From Streptomyces sp. A2-16 (GTDB lineage Bacteria > Actinomycetota > Actinomycetes > Streptomycetales > Streptomycetaceae), in contig NZ_CP063808.1 in NCBI RefSeq assembly GCF_018128905.1, forward strand, positions 4,340,001-4,404,000: a stretch of DNA of 64,000 nt, in the 5' to 3' direction. A program made the translations under genes and the position numbers. Shown one piece after another: positions 42,162 to 51,695 of the stretch (position 1 is its first letter; each line of letters opens with the position of its first letter). Under the pieces are notes generated by a model. The model searched no databases. It was given only the letters and a program-made list of their open reading frames with translations, and was not told the origin of the DNA.

Positions 42162-42705
42162 GGCGGGCAGCCTTTCCGTGGGGGTTGTCCGGGGTGGGTC
42201 GGTCGGATGGGGCGCCCGGAGTGGGCAGCCGTCCCGAGGCGCGCAGTTCGTCGCGGTGCGCGTACCACTCGTCCACCAGCCTGGGCAGGCGTTCCGCCAG
42301 GAACTCGGCCAACGCGACCATCTCCTCGAGCGGCGCGCGGCGTTCCGGTGGAGCGTCGGCGAGGAGGGCCAGCCCTTCTCGGAAGAGTGCGGCGTGTTCC
42401 TGGTGGAGGGCCGCGTCGAAGTTCTGCGGCTGGCGGTTGTCCGGGTTCAGGCTCACCCGGTCCATGCGTTCACCGGCCGTGCGGGTGCGCCGGGCCAGCC
42501 CGTAGGTCTCCAGCAGTTTGACCGCACCGGTGATGGCACTGCGGCTCGCCAGCAGGGCGTCGGCGAGTTCGTCGATGGTCTGTTGCGGCGGATCGCAGAC
42601 GAGAAGGTGTCCGAGCAGTCGTCCCGCCATGGGCGGAAACCCGTACTGCCGGGCGTAGAAACGGCCCACGTGGTCGGCGAAGAGCAGCTCGGCGTCATTC
42701 GGCAC
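42154..42705 (-). CDS. GbsR/MarR-type transcriptional regulator
   Basis: A 183-residue winged-helix regulator: FYARQYGFPPMAGRLLGHLL and TIDELADALLASRSAITGAVKLLETYGLARR are the GbsR-like DNA-binding region. A helical dimerisation region follows, then a Pro-rich tail. The GTG start at 42705 is followed upstream by a long palindrome (42726-42759). It is cotranscribed with the repeat protein. Confidence 0.85.
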   Translation of the reverse strand: MPNDAELLFADHVGRFYARQYGFPPMAGRLLGHLLVCDPPQQTIDELADALLASRSAITGAVKLLETYGLARRTRTAGERMDRVSLNPDNRQPQNFDAALHQEHAALFREGLALLADAPPERRAPLEEMVALAEFLAERLPRLVDEWYAHRDELRASGRLPTPGAPSDRPTPDNPHGKAARHV

Positions 42706-42725
42706 ATCTCGATGCTAGCAGCTCT

Positions 42726-42759
42726 GACTGAGATGACACTTGTTTCTGTCATTTCAGTC
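42726..42759. promoter_or_regulatory. 34-bp palindromic operator of the GbsR-type gene
   Basis: GACTGAGATGACA (42726-42738) and TGTCATTTCAGTC (42747-42759) are inverted arms of 13 bp with one mismatch and an 8-base spacer. It lies 21 bp upstream of the regulator start and downstream of the PH-like gene stop, so it most likely mediates autoregulation. Confidence 0.75.
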
Positions 42760-42792
42760 GGATGGAGAAGTAGGGGGAGTCTGTCGACGGAG

Positions 42793-43314
42793 TCACCGAA
42801 GCCCCGACGCCCTGAGCGCGGCCCCTACGGTCTCCTCGTCGATGCGGCGGCCGAGCCGCTCCAGGACGTCCTCGCCTCGCAGGAGCGTTCCGCGCTCGAC
42901 GGAGCGGCGGACGCCGGTGTCGAGGTTGTGCCAGATCAGCGGGTTGGTGGTGAGGACGCGAGGATCCAGTTCCAGGCGGTGCCCGTACACGTCGCGCAGG
43001 ACCAGGCAGGACGAGACGTCGTCGTAGAGCCATACGCCCGTCAGCGCGTCCGTGCGCACCGTCCGCCTGTGCCACGGACCCCGCACCTCCAGCCAGCCGG
43101 TGCCCGTGGTCACCCGGGCCGGGAGCAGGACGGTGAAGAGTGCGGCCGACAGGGCGAGCCACAGCAGGGCGCGCATGAGCGACAAGCTGCCCGCGTCCCA
43201 GTCGACCAGCAGGGACAGGGCGCCGAACAGCATGGTGCAGCTCGCCGCGAGCCGTGCACCGGCAGGCCAGTGGCGGTCGCCGGTCCGGGCCCACCGGTCG
43301 TCGGAACGTCGCAT
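42793..43314 (-). CDS. PH-domain-like membrane protein
   Basis: A 173-residue protein. Two hydrophobic segments at about residues 20-36 and 45-63 are followed by a soluble beta domain (TGTGWLEVRGPWHRRTVRTD, VWLYDDVSSCLVLRDVYGHRLELD) that resembles the bacterial PH-like domain attached to two helices. The start is the ATG at 43314. Such proteins are membrane-associated and uncharacterised. Confidence 0.7.
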   Translation of the reverse strand: MRRSDDRWARTGDRHWPAGARLAASCTMLFGALSLLVDWDAGSLSLMRALLWLALSAALFTVLLPARVTTGTGWLEVRGPWHRRTVRTDALTGVWLYDDVSSCLVLRDVYGHRLELDPRVLTTNPLIWHNLDTGVRRSVERGTLLRGEDVLERLGRRIDEETVGAALRASGLR

Positions 43315-43659
43315 GCCGCCGACGCTAGGCGGTCCTGCGGGAGCCGGCCGCCGGCACTGACGGGGCTCTGACGCCGTACGGCCGAATCCTGACGGGGTCC
43401 TTACGCGGGTGCTGGACTCAGCCGGTGGACGCGGGAGCAGCGGGATTCATCCGGGCCGACATGTACAGCACGGGCTCTACGACGACCACGATGAAGCGAT
43501 CCCCGGCAATCCCGAGGCCGGTCAGGCGAGCCCTCCGCCTGTTTCGCACCCTGCCTGGGCCGACGGGCGCCGGTGGGGGGTGCCGGGCCCGTCGGTGGTC
43601 GACCCCCTTCGACGGCCGAGCCTCAGGCGCTCAGGTGGTTCCCGTGGCAGCGCCGCAGT
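43315..43659. other. Intergenic stretch
   Basis: 345 bp between the divergent start of the PH-like gene and the 3' end of the secreted inhibitor-like gene. No gene, repeat or clear terminator was found. Confidence 0.5.
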
Positions 43660-44031
43660 TCAGCATTCGCCCCGCCAGGTCGCCTTGCCGATCGTGGCGT
43701 AGATGATGTTCGCCTTGTACTGGCCCGGGCCCGGGTTGTAGTGCAGGCACAGGTGGTGGACCGACGTGGTGTAGGCGTAGACGAGTTGGATGTGGTCGGC
43801 GCCCGGGGCGACGTATCCGTTGTTGAACACGGAGCCGACGCTGTGGATCTCGCCCGACCAGTCGCCGGCCGTACTCAGCAACAGTGTGCCGCGCTGATCC
43901 GGCTCGGAGTAGGCGCAGAAGTAACCCTTCGGGCAGTTGGGCGGGTTGGGCTCGGCGGTGGCCGTGGGAGCGGTGACGACGATGCCGGCGAACGCGGCCG
44001 CCGCGGCGAGAACGCCCAAACGCTTGCGCAC
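43660..44031 (-). CDS. Secreted peptidase-inhibitor I36-like protein
   Basis: A 123-residue secreted protein. A signal peptide (RKRLGVLAAAAAFAGIVV...ATA) is followed by a crystallin-like domain: CPKGYFCAYSEPDQRGTLLL, SVGSVFNNGY and a terminal Cys. This is the pattern of family I36 inhibitors (SMI type) in Streptomyces. The GTG at 44031 has GGAAGAGAGG upstream. Extracellular protease inhibition is likely but not certain. Confidence 0.78.
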   Translation of the reverse strand: MRKRLGVLAAAAAFAGIVVTAPTATAEPNPPNCPKGYFCAYSEPDQRGTLLLSTAGDWSGEIHSVGSVFNNGYVAPGADHIQLVYAYTTSVHHLCLHYNPGPGQYKANIIYATIGKATWRGEC

Positions 44032-44234
44032 TGTTGCCTCTCTTCCTGCAGGAGGGACGCGGGTGGGGACGCTGCACTCCACTACCGCGCCCCGCCCCGC
44101 AGCCTGCCCGCCCGCGCAGCGATCCGCGCCCCCTTTCGGTCTGGACCGAAACCCACGGGGCACGCAGGCCCGAAGCCGAACCCGGTGGCCCGGCCCGGTG
44201 GTTCACGACCGGGGTGCCGCGCTCGGCTGGCGGC

Positions 44235-45176
44235 TCACGGGGACGGGGTGTGCTCCCAGTGGGCAGCGGACATCGCGGCGGTCGCGGCCTCTCGTACGGC
44301 CCGCACGGCAGGGCGGTCGCGGTGTTCGACCGGCCAGCCGAGGGCGGAGATCGACGGGGACAGATCCACCACGTCGACGTAGCGCACACCCGGGCGGGGG
44401 AAGAGCTCTCGGGCCGCCGCTGGCAGAAAGCAGATGCCCTGCCCGGTGGCGACCGTGTGCAGGAGCCCCTCCATGTCGGAGACGACGGGGCCGTAGCGTA
44501 CCCGCGTGCCGTCGGGGCGCGGGTCCATCGCCCAGAAGTCCCACCACACCCGGGGCACTTCAGGGGGTACGTCCACGAAGACCCGCTCGCCGAGGTCGGC
44601 GAGGTGGAGCTGGGGCCGTTGTGCCAGCGGGTCGTTGGCGGGCAGGCAGGCGATGCGCGGCTCGGTGGCCAGCTCCAGCAGTTCGACGCCGGGGGGCACA
44701 GGGGGCCGTAGGAAGGCGACGTCGATGTCGCCGGAGAGCAACCGGGCCAGATGTTCGGCGAAGCCGAGGGCGCGGATCTCCACTGTGAGTGCCGGATGCA
44801 TCGCGCGCAGGTGCTTGAGGACGGCGTGCGTGTAGGGCATGGCGGCCTCGGCGCCGACCGTACCCACCACCACGTGTGCGCGGAGTGTGCGGGCCCACTG
44901 GCCGGCGCGGAGCCGTAGCCGGCCCATCGCCTCCACCGCCGCCCGCGCCTCTTCCATCAGGGCTCGGCCCCCGTCGGTGAGCGTCACACTGCGGCTGTCA
45001 CGGGAGAACAGCGGGACACCCAGCCGCTTCTCTAGCTCCTTGATCTGGCGGCTCAGCGTCGGCTGGGCGATGTGCAACCGCGCGGCGGCCCTGCCGAAGT
45101 GCAACTCCTCGCCGAGCGCCAGGAAGAGACGCAGCTGATGCAGGCTCGGCTCCGCCGTTCCCTCCGGTTCAGGCAC
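44235..45176 (-). CDS. LysR-family transcriptional regulator
   Basis: A 313-residue regulator with an N-terminal HTH (LHQLRLFLALGEELHFGRAA...QPTLSRQIKELEKRLGVPLF) and a C-terminal substrate domain (VVVGTVGAEAAMPYTHAVL, DIDVAFLRPP, GQGICFLPAAARELF). It is divergent from the DUF5937-type gene; that start is 173 bp away. The target is unknown; no catabolic gene lies next to it. Confidence 0.9.
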   Translation of the reverse strand: MPEPEGTAEPSLHQLRLFLALGEELHFGRAAARLHIAQPTLSRQIKELEKRLGVPLFSRDSRSVTLTDGGRALMEEARAAVEAMGRLRLRAGQWARTLRAHVVVGTVGAEAAMPYTHAVLKHLRAMHPALTVEIRALGFAEHLARLLSGDIDVAFLRPPVPPGVELLELATEPRIACLPANDPLAQRPQLHLADLGERVFVDVPPEVPRVWWDFWAMDPRPDGTRVRYGPVVSDMEGLLHTVATGQGICFLPAAARELFPRPGVRYVDVVDLSPSISALGWPVEHRDRPAVRAVREAATAAMSAAHWEHTPSP

Positions 45177-45348
45177 CGCACACGTCCTTAACCTGCGGCC
45201 ATAGCAGCCCCTGCATCGATCGGGCCCATACTCTCATCGCCCGCGCACCGTTGAACGAATCTTCTCCGTGCCACTCTGGAAAACCGCCGCCCCGCCGGAC
45301 TGACCACCGGCACGGTTGGCGGTGGCAATGGCAATCGGGGGAGAAACC

Positions 45349-46401
45349 ATGCTGCGCATTCACTTCACAGCCGCGGACCTGGCACGCGTTCACCTGGCCC
45401 ATGAGCCGGACCCGGTGTGGGAGACCTTGCTGAGCCTGCATCAGCTGAGCGCGTCGAGACGAGGCCTGCCCGTCTTCGCCCACTGGCGGCGCACCGCGCG
45501 GGCCGGACTGGCCGCGAAGGGACTGGCGGGGCCGGCCCGGATGCTGTCCGTCCTCGCCCCGGCGTCGGCGAGTTACTGGCCCGATTTCCTGACCCCCGGC
45601 GCCTCGGCCGGTGGCCTGGAGGCCGCCATGGACGAACTGCGCGCCACACCCCGGTCACGACTGCACCGGGAACTCGACCGGATGGCCGGGACCCACAGGC
45701 TGCCGCGCTGGGCGCACGGTCTCGGCGCGGGCGACCGGACGGTGATGGAGGAGGTCGCGACGGCGTTCCGTCTGGTGCACCGTACGATCGTGGCGCCGGA
45801 CTGGACCGGAACGGCCAGAACCACCGAGGCCGACCGGGCCCTGCGGACACGCACTCTGCGCGATCGAGGGGTCCACGGACTGCTGGACTCCTTCCGACCG
45901 CTGATGGTCTGGCGTCCTCCCGTACTGCACGTGCGCTACCCGGAGGACCGGGATCTGCACCTCGGCGGACGTGGAGTACGGCTGATCCCCTCGCACTTCT
46001 GCTGGAAGACGCCCATTGGGCTGGCCGACCCCACCCTGCCCCAGGTCCTCGCCTACCCCGTCGCTCATCCTCCGACCTGGGCGCCGGAGGTCACCCGTGA
46101 CCGGCACGCCGAGGCACTGGCCACCCTGATCGGCCGGACCCGTGCCCGGGTACTGGCGTGCCTGGACACCACCGCGACCACCGGGGAAATCGCGCGGCGC
46201 CTGGGCATCTCGGCCCCGTCGGCGAGCGAACACGTCGCCGTCCTGCGGGAGGTGGACCTCGCGCACAGCCGACGCGTCGGCACCCATGTCGTCCACACCC
46301 TCACTCCGCTGGGCGCCGCGCTGCTCAGTGGCGATCTGCCGGCGCAGCGACTGGAGAGCCCGGCCGAGTTCTCACCGCTGCCCGCGGTCGTACGGCGGTG
46401 A
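45349..46401 (+). CDS. DUF5937-type winged-helix regulator
   Basis: A 350-residue protein. The N-terminal ~230 residues (LRIHFTAADLARVHLAHEPD, ending SHFCWKTPIG) fit the DUF5937 domain of Streptomyces regulators. The C-terminal ArsR-like winged helix is RVLACLDTTATTGEIARRLGISAPSASEHVAVLRE. I chose ATG 45349 after GGGGGAG, which puts LRIHF first as in relatives. It is probably an autoregulated repressor; the ligand is unknown. Confidence 0.82.
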   Translation: MLRIHFTAADLARVHLAHEPDPVWETLLSLHQLSASRRGLPVFAHWRRTARAGLAAKGLAGPARMLSVLAPASASYWPDFLTPGASAGGLEAAMDELRATPRSRLHRELDRMAGTHRLPRWAHGLGAGDRTVMEEVATAFRLVHRTIVAPDWTGTARTTEADRALRTRTLRDRGVHGLLDSFRPLMVWRPPVLHVRYPEDRDLHLGGRGVRLIPSHFCWKTPIGLADPTLPQVLAYPVAHPPTWAPEVTRDRHAEALATLIGRTRARVLACLDTTATTGEIARRLGISAPSASEHVAVLREVDLAHSRRVGTHVVHTLTPLGAALLSGDLPAQRLESPAEFSPLPAVVRR

Positions 46402-46894
46402 CGGTTGCTCGCTGTTGTCCGGGATCGGGGGGAGTGGGGGCGGGGACCCACCTCGATGAGAGAGGCTGGTATCAGTTTTGAAGTGAGCGGCGACCTCGCG
46501 CATCGGGAGCCCCTCGCGGGCAGCGCGGGCAGCGCGGGCACAGGGGAGAAGCGTGGCCAGGCCAGGCCCAGGCCGACCGGGAGGCCGCACGTCGACCGGC
46601 GGGCCGCGGTCACGGAGGCCGCGAGCAGCGATTACTGCGCACCTCCGGACTCGGGTTCCACACGAGTTCGCGCAGGAGCGACGCAGCCCTGTGCCGAGGC
46701 TCGGGACAGCCCTCGCGATCCACGACGCCCGCTCGGTGACGTGCGAAGGCCGCGACCGGGACTCCGTAGTCGACGACCTGCGGATCACCACGGAATCCGC
46801 TGCGCCACTGCCAACACCTCCGGTAGCTCAACCGGTCCGCCGGGCCCACCGCAGTCGATGAGCGGCGGGCCCATGGGCGGATGTTGCGCTGCGG
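46402..46894. other. Intergenic stretch without gene
   Basis: 493 bp between convergent genes. A short GGGCAGCGC triplication lies near 46522. No start with ribosome site and no recognisable protein was found on either strand. Confidence 0.5.
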
Positions 46895-47374
46895 TCAGGT
46901 GAGCCAGCTGCCCAGAGCGCAGGCGGAGGCGGTGACCCACCGATGGGACCTGATGCGGTCGTTGACGACCTCCCCCGTGTTGGCGAAGTAGTTGTCCGTG
47001 AGGAGGTCGGCCCACCTCTCTCCCGGAGCGAGGCAGACGTAGCCCTTGTCGTACTGATAGTCCTTCTCGGCGTAGAAGGCGACGACGTCCTTGCCTCCGA
47101 TGTATCCACTGTTCATCACTGAGGTCGCCCTCATCTGGGCCAGTCCCTGGAACCCACCGGCGCTGTCGCCCCAGAAGCGGTCGTCTCCCTGGTCCTGGCC
47201 GAGGGGAAAGCCGTCACAGCCGTAGTCGTCCCAGGCCCGAACATAGCCGTCACGGCCCGGCCACTTGCTCGCGCAGACCCACTCCTGCGTCCCCGCTGAG
47301 GCGGAGGTGGCCGGTGCCATGAGGCCGAGGGATGCCAGGGCGACGACGAAGGCGGCTGTGCCTGATCTGCGCAT
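46895..47374 (-). CDS. Secreted crystallin-like protein
   Basis: A 159-residue protein with a signal peptide (RRSGTAAFVVALASLGLM...ASA) and four cysteines in the mature part (VCASKW, YGCDGF, YVCLAP, SACALG). SVMNSGYIGGKDVVAFYAEK resembles the I36/crystallin fold of the inhibitor-like gene at 43.7 kb but is longer. The ATG at 47374 is preceded by AAGGAG. It lies 73 bp after a lipoprotein gene, in the same direction. The function is unknown. Confidence 0.78.
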   Translation of the reverse strand: MRRSGTAAFVVALASLGLMAPATSASAGTQEWVCASKWPGRDGYVRAWDDYGCDGFPLGQDQGDDRFWGDSAGGFQGLAQMRATSVMNSGYIGGKDVVAFYAEKDYQYDKGYVCLAPGERWADLLTDNYFANTGEVVNDRIRSHRWVTASACALGSWLT

Positions 47375-47446
47375 GACGTACTCCTTGATGTCCGCCTCTG
47401 AACGAGGCATGTGTTCCCACGGACGGACCGTGGAGGTGAGAGGTGG

Positions 47447-48352
47447 TCAGACCCGAGGGCCGACGATCTTCCTGGCGCGGTCGAGTGCCTGGTGCTGCAA
47501 CCGGAAGTAGGTGTCTAGAGCGTCGCCGTAGCGGTCGCGCAGCTGGGCGACGTAGTGGCGCTCGCGCTCCTCGCCGATGGGGCGAAGGTCGGTGGCCCGC
47601 GCGCAGGTCGCGTCGGCGACGGCGAGCTTCCGCTCGGCCTCGAAGACCTTCGGCTCGGCCGCTCGGTCGGAACGTGCGATCGCCGCCTGGCGGGAGGCCC
47701 CCGGGTCCTTGTAGTCGTAGCCCGCCTTCTTCATGCAGCGCGACCAGGCGTTCTGTGCCGCGGAGAACCTCTGGTCGGCCAGTACCTTGGGCACGTAGAG
47801 CGAGCGGAGGTGGCCGGAGGTCTTTTCCGCGCGGAACCATTCCCGCGGATCCCCGTAGAGCTTCTTCTCGGACTCGGCCACGCAACCGCCCATCTGCTTG
47901 CTCACGGTCCCGCCACCGGGGATCTTGACGGAGATCACCGGTACGTCGAGTCCGCCGTCCAGAGCCTTGTCGTAGGCCTGTCGCCGCTGCGTGGAGAGGG
48001 TCTTGCGGTAGGCGAGGTTGGGGTTGGCGGCCCGGGCGGCGGCATCCTTGGCGTCCAGGCGGCTGCCGTAGCCGTATTCACGGGCCCAGTCGACGTCGTC
48101 CAGTACGTAGCCGAGCGTGCGGCTCTCCGCCAGGCTGAGCTGCTCGGCTTCCCAGAACTCGAACCCCTGGCGTCTCATGCACGTGCCGATCAGCCGTTGC
48201 TGGGCGTCTGAGATCCGCAGTTGTTCGGCATCGGTCAGGGGCGCTGCCTCGGCCGGCGGCAGGCCCACCGTGTGGCGCGGGGTGTGCTCGATGTCGGCAC
48301 AGCTGGTCAGTACGGCCGACATCAGGAACAGGCCGATCACAGCCTTGCGCAT
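47447..48352 (-). CDS. Lipoprotein of unknown function
   Basis: A 301-residue protein with a short signal and lipobox LTSC (Cys18). The mature part is helical and polar, with spaced cysteines in CMRRQGFEFW, GGCVAES, WSRCMKKAGYDY and ATCARATD. The repeated C-M-x-x-x-G-F/Y pattern suggests two related subdomains each held by a disulfide. Actinobacteria have many such proteins of unknown role. It is upstream of and probably cotranscribed with the crystallin-like gene. Confidence 0.8.
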   Translation of the reverse strand: MRKAVIGLFLMSAVLTSCADIEHTPRHTVGLPPAEAAPLTDAEQLRISDAQQRLIGTCMRRQGFEFWEAEQLSLAESRTLGYVLDDVDWAREYGYGSRLDAKDAAARAANPNLAYRKTLSTQRRQAYDKALDGGLDVPVISVKIPGGGTVSKQMGGCVAESEKKLYGDPREWFRAEKTSGHLRSLYVPKVLADQRFSAAQNAWSRCMKKAGYDYKDPGASRQAAIARSDRAAEPKVFEAERKLAVADATCARATDLRPIGEERERHYVAQLRDRYGDALDTYFRLQHQALDRARKIVGPRV

Positions 48353-49217
48353 GGCGTCCTCTCATGTGAGGCGGGGACGGGTCTCGGCAGTGGGTACCGA
48401 ACCGCCATCGGCGGGCAGCGGTTGTCGTCCGGCACACGAGTCCCGTTGCGGACCTGGCCGCCCGCGGTGGTCCGACGTGGCCGGCGTCTGACTCCTGCGG
48501 ACGGGTTGTGCATCGAGGGGCCGATGCGTCAAAAGGGTCGAGACTCGGTGCAAGTGGCATGCCTCAACAGCGCGTTCCCGTGCCTCCGACCGACGAGGTA
48601 TGGGGTCTGGTGCATCGGTTTCGTCCAGGAGGCCGACTCAGGCGGACGGCTGTCCGGTGGTGGGAGTGTCGGTGGCCCGGACGGCCCCGCTGGAAGAGCG
48701 GGATGCCGTGGGGGAGGGGCGGCCAGAAGTGGATGAGTTGGGTGCGACCGAGATCGACCAGGCGGGTCGTCAGGTTGGGGCCGAGAACCGCTCACAGACC
48801 CTTTTCACTTGGTCCGCGAAGGAGGAGGTGCCAGGCGTTGTCGTTCCGGATGCAGGCCCAGTTGCGTGGTCGGGGGCTGCTGCAGTGGCCGTAGCACTCG
48901 TCCGATGGCCGCGGTTGCAGCGCTGAAGTGCTCACGGGCACGCATGGACCAACACCTCCTCTTGGACGTGATGTGACGTGATGTGACGTGACGAAGACGG
49001 TGTGCCGTCGCCGTCGCTGCACGTCACAAGGGTGTCTGCTGCCAGGAAGGTGGACCAACACCTTTCGGTCAGAGCCGAAAAGGGCAGGCTGCTCAGGTCG
49101 AGTCGAACGATGTCCGGGCTGCTGTCGAGCAGGCGAAGAAGGAGTCCGTGTTCTGGACGCCGCCGAAGCCCGCTCCAGCGCGAAAGGACCGGCCAACCCG
49201 CCGGGGACGGGCGCCGA
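48353..49217. other. Long non-coding stretch
   Basis: 865 bp upstream of the lipoprotein gene. Open frames here are scrambled and lack ribosome sites. The only structure seen is the 10-bp tandem repeat at 48965-48992. It may contain the lipoprotein promoter and decayed DNA. Confidence 0.5.
48965..48992. repeat. 10-bp tandem repeat
   Basis: GACGTGATGT is repeated nearly three times (48965-48974, 48975-48984, then GACGTGAC). It contains TGACGT half-sites in regular, one-turn spacing, so it could be a binding array or simple slippage. Confidence 0.7.
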
Positions 49218-49589
49218 TCAGCGCATGACGATGCAGAAGGGATGCCCAACCGGATCGGTGAGGACCCGCGCCTTGTCCCCATGCGGCTGATGATCCGGCG
49301 TGCCGGCCCCCAGCTCCAGCAGCCGGGCCTCGGCCGTGGCCAAATCCTCATCCACCTTGAAACAGATGTGAAGCTGCTGGGGAACGATCTGGTCAGGCCA
49401 GCTCGGAGCCCGGTAATCGTCGACCCGTTGAAAACCGATCAAGAGTCCGTGCTCACCATTGAGGCCCGCGAAGTCAGCGTCCGACTTCGGATGCAGCTCA
49501 AGCCCAGTGGCCTGCTGATAGAACGCCACCAGAGCCAGCGGATCAGGGCAGTCGAGCGTTATCGCAACCAGCTGCATCTGCAGGGACAT
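49218..49589 (-). CDS. VOC-family protein
   Basis: A 123-residue single-domain VOC (glyoxalase-like) protein: QLVAITLDCPDPLALVAFYQQ at the start, LHICFKVDEDLATAEARLLEL in the middle, VLTDPVGHPFCIVMR at the end. ATG 49589 gives the usual domain start. The function is unknown; relatives include antibiotic-binding and dioxygenase-like proteins. Confidence 0.85.
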   Translation of the reverse strand: MSLQMQLVAITLDCPDPLALVAFYQQATGLELHPKSDADFAGLNGEHGLLIGFQRVDDYRAPSWPDQIVPQQLHICFKVDEDLATAEARLLELGAGTPDHQPHGDKARVLTDPVGHPFCIVMR

Positions 49590-49785
49590 GGGGCCTCCGG
49601 ACCGACTACTGGGCTTCCGCGATGAACACCCTAGGGGCGGTTGCACGCAGCTGATCGGGACACAGGCTGCCAGCTGATGCCAGTTGACCGTGAGCACCGC
49701 CGATCAGCACCGCGCCCGGTTCGCAGTCCTTGTGGTCCTTGTCGACAGTTGAGTTGTGGGTCGCGTGGTGTCGATCGCCGCATGC

Positions 49786-50505
49786 TCAGTCGAGTGCCGC
49801 GAGACGGGCAGGCAGCTCGAAGATCGAGGAGAGGCGTGCCTCGTGGGGTATGTCAGCTTCGCCGTGCGGGTCGATGAGGAGCGAACGGATCCCGGCTCGC
49901 AAAGGGCCGCGGTAGTCGGCTTCGTAGGTGTCGCCGACGAACACGGCCGCGCCGGGAGCGATCCCGAGTTCGTTCAACGCGGTCGTGTAGATGGTGGGGT
50001 GCGGCTTGCGCCGGCCGACCGCGAAGGAGGTGACCACCGCGTCGAACAGCTGCCGTACCCCCATCGCTTCGAGGTGGCCCGGGACGAGGTCGGCTTCCTG
50101 CGTGTTGCTCACCACCGCAAGCCGGTACTCGGCGGCCAGCGATGCGAGCAGGTCTCCGATGCCCGGCAGGTGGCGCACGCCCATGTTCCACTCGGAGAGA
50201 TAGGTGTGCACCAACTGGTCGACATCGGTGCGTGCCGGTGGGTGGCCGAGGACATCGCGCAGGAATGACGTGCCGATGTCGGTCATCGCGTACTCCCGGT
50301 CGTCGATGTCGCTGAGCTTGGTGAACCGTTCGGAGGTCTTCGACCATGCCGCCAGGAACTCGTCGTACGTCAGCGTGGCGCCCAGGGTTCGTATGAGGTC
50401 GTGCGAACGGGCGAAGTCGCGTTCGGCGCCGCCGGGGGAGTGGTCTACCAGGGTGCCGAAGAAGTCGAACAGAACGTGGGTGACCCGAGGACCAGGCATG
50501 GTCAC
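49786..50505 (-). CDS. HAD-family hydrolase
   Basis: A 239-residue HAD hydrolase with motif I FDFFGTLVD (nucleophile Asp14), motif II VVSNTQ, motif III lysine in GRRKPHP and motif IV VGDTYEADY. A helical cap sits between motifs I and II. It is probably a small-molecule phosphatase. The GTG at 50505 lies ten bases after AGGAG; ATG 50499 is the alternative. Confidence 0.85.
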   Translation of the reverse strand: MTMPGPRVTHVLFDFFGTLVDHSPGGAERDFARSHDLIRTLGATLTYDEFLAAWSKTSERFTKLSDIDDREYAMTDIGTSFLRDVLGHPPARTDVDQLVHTYLSEWNMGVRHLPGIGDLLASLAAEYRLAVVSNTQEADLVPGHLEAMGVRQLFDAVVTSFAVGRRKPHPTIYTTALNELGIAPGAAVFVGDTYEADYRGPLRAGIRSLLIDPHGEADIPHEARLSSIFELPARLAALD

Positions 50506-50951
50506 ATCTTCGCTTCTCCTGCTGTCCCGTTCGACACCCGAATGACGAAGCGCCAGGCTGCGTCTGCTTCCGGAGGCGGTGGCGTGTGGTGCCCTGGTTC
50601 GGATGGGCTGGTGCTGCGGTCATGGCTGTGGTTCGGATCAGGCGGTGGTTCAGCGACGGTGCAGTGGTTCTGTAGGTCTGTTGGTCCCGTCGACTCCTCC
50701 CTCCACTCATGCGGAGTGCCGGGCGCCCGCGCAACCAGCTGGCGAAGACCGGTCTCCTGCGCGGCACCGGACATCGCGGAACGCATCGCTGACCACGCGC
50801 AGGCAGAGATCCTCGCCGCCGGCCGGTGCCCCGGCTCCATCCAGTCCTAGGAGGCGGAGCCGTTGCGGCTCATGTCGTGGACGCGGCCCTGGCCGGTGAA
50901 GTCACCTGCATGCAGTGGTGAGTCCGGTAGGTCGATGGATACGGTCCCTCC
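50506..50951. other. Intergenic stretch between divergent genes
   Basis: 446 bp between the HAD and NTF2-like starts. A plus-strand segment near 50750-50850 (PDIAERIADHAQAEILAAG) has coding character but no start or family. Nothing else is seen. Confidence 0.4.
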
Positions 50952-51368
50952 ATGGCCGACTCAGCCGAAGCCGTCAGCATGCGCAATGCCGAAATCGTCC
51001 GCCGCTATCTTCGGGTCTTCGAGACGAGGGACGTCGCCGAGTTCGACGAACTCGTCGCCGAGGACGTCGTCGTTCACGGCGCGGGCTTTCATGGGCAGGG
51101 GCGGCAGTATCCGGTGGGAGCGGTGCTGACTTCGGGGCTGTCCAACTGTCGCGTACAGGTGGACGACCTCTTCTCTGCCGGTGACCGGGTGACGGTGGCG
51201 TTCACACTCACCTACACCCACGACCGCAGTGGCCGGGACCTCACCATGACGGGCGTCAAGTCCTATCGGCTCCGTGAGGGACGGATCGTCGAGTTCTGGG
51301 GCGAGACCGATCTGTACGGACTACTCCGCCAGGCCGGACTCGTACCCGAGCGGATTCCGCCCTTCTGA
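50952..51368 (+). CDS. SnoaL/NTF2-like protein
   Basis: A 138-residue cone-shaped NTF2-fold protein: EIVRRYLRVFETRDVAEFDEL...VVVHGAG, DRVTVAFTLTYTH, VKSYRLREGRIVEFWGETD. The family includes cyclases, isomerases and stress proteins with a ligand pocket. No catalytic residues can be assigned. It stands alone before IS debris. Confidence 0.83.
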   Translation: MADSAEAVSMRNAEIVRRYLRVFETRDVAEFDELVAEDVVVHGAGFHGQGRQYPVGAVLTSGLSNCRVQVDDLFSAGDRVTVAFTLTYTHDRSGRDLTMTGVKSYRLREGRIVEFWGETDLYGLLRQAGLVPERIPPF

Positions 51369-51419
51369 TCGGACCACGCCAGAGCCGAAACGACTGCAAG
51401 GCTGGCAATAATCAGGCGC

Positions 51420-51695
51420 AAAGGCCGTGGTCGGCCGGGTCACCACCATCGCTGACGGCGGCTACCGCGGCACTGGGCTGCTAATTCCGCACCGCGCGCT
51501 CCAGGCCAGGAGCCTGCGCCATGGAAGCCGCAGCACAACGCCTCGCACCGCCGTATCCGTGTGCTCGCGTCGAGCCCGCCTTCGCGCGCAGGGAGACCTG
51601 GAAGATCCCTCCGTGACTGCCGGCTGACAGAGGCAGGCGTTCACCACGCGATGCTCGGCATTGCCCATCTGCACAACCTTGCGCGCCGCGCGTGA
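51420..51695 (+). mobile_element. Transposase remnant (IS family A, copy 3)
   Basis: Reads VVGRVTTIADGGYRGTGLLIPHR, then in shifted frames ETWKI, AGVHHAMLGIAHLHNL and the final TGA at 51693-51695. It is the same family as the remnants at 23.2 and 27.1 kb, here on the plus strand, with at least two frameshifts and the N-terminal half absent. It marks the left border of the aromatic cluster. Confidence 0.75.

Noticed and set aside
46402..46894. Possible small gene (plus frame 46405-46902)
   Set aside because: Arg/Pro/Ser-rich composition, no ribosome site and no coding periodicity.
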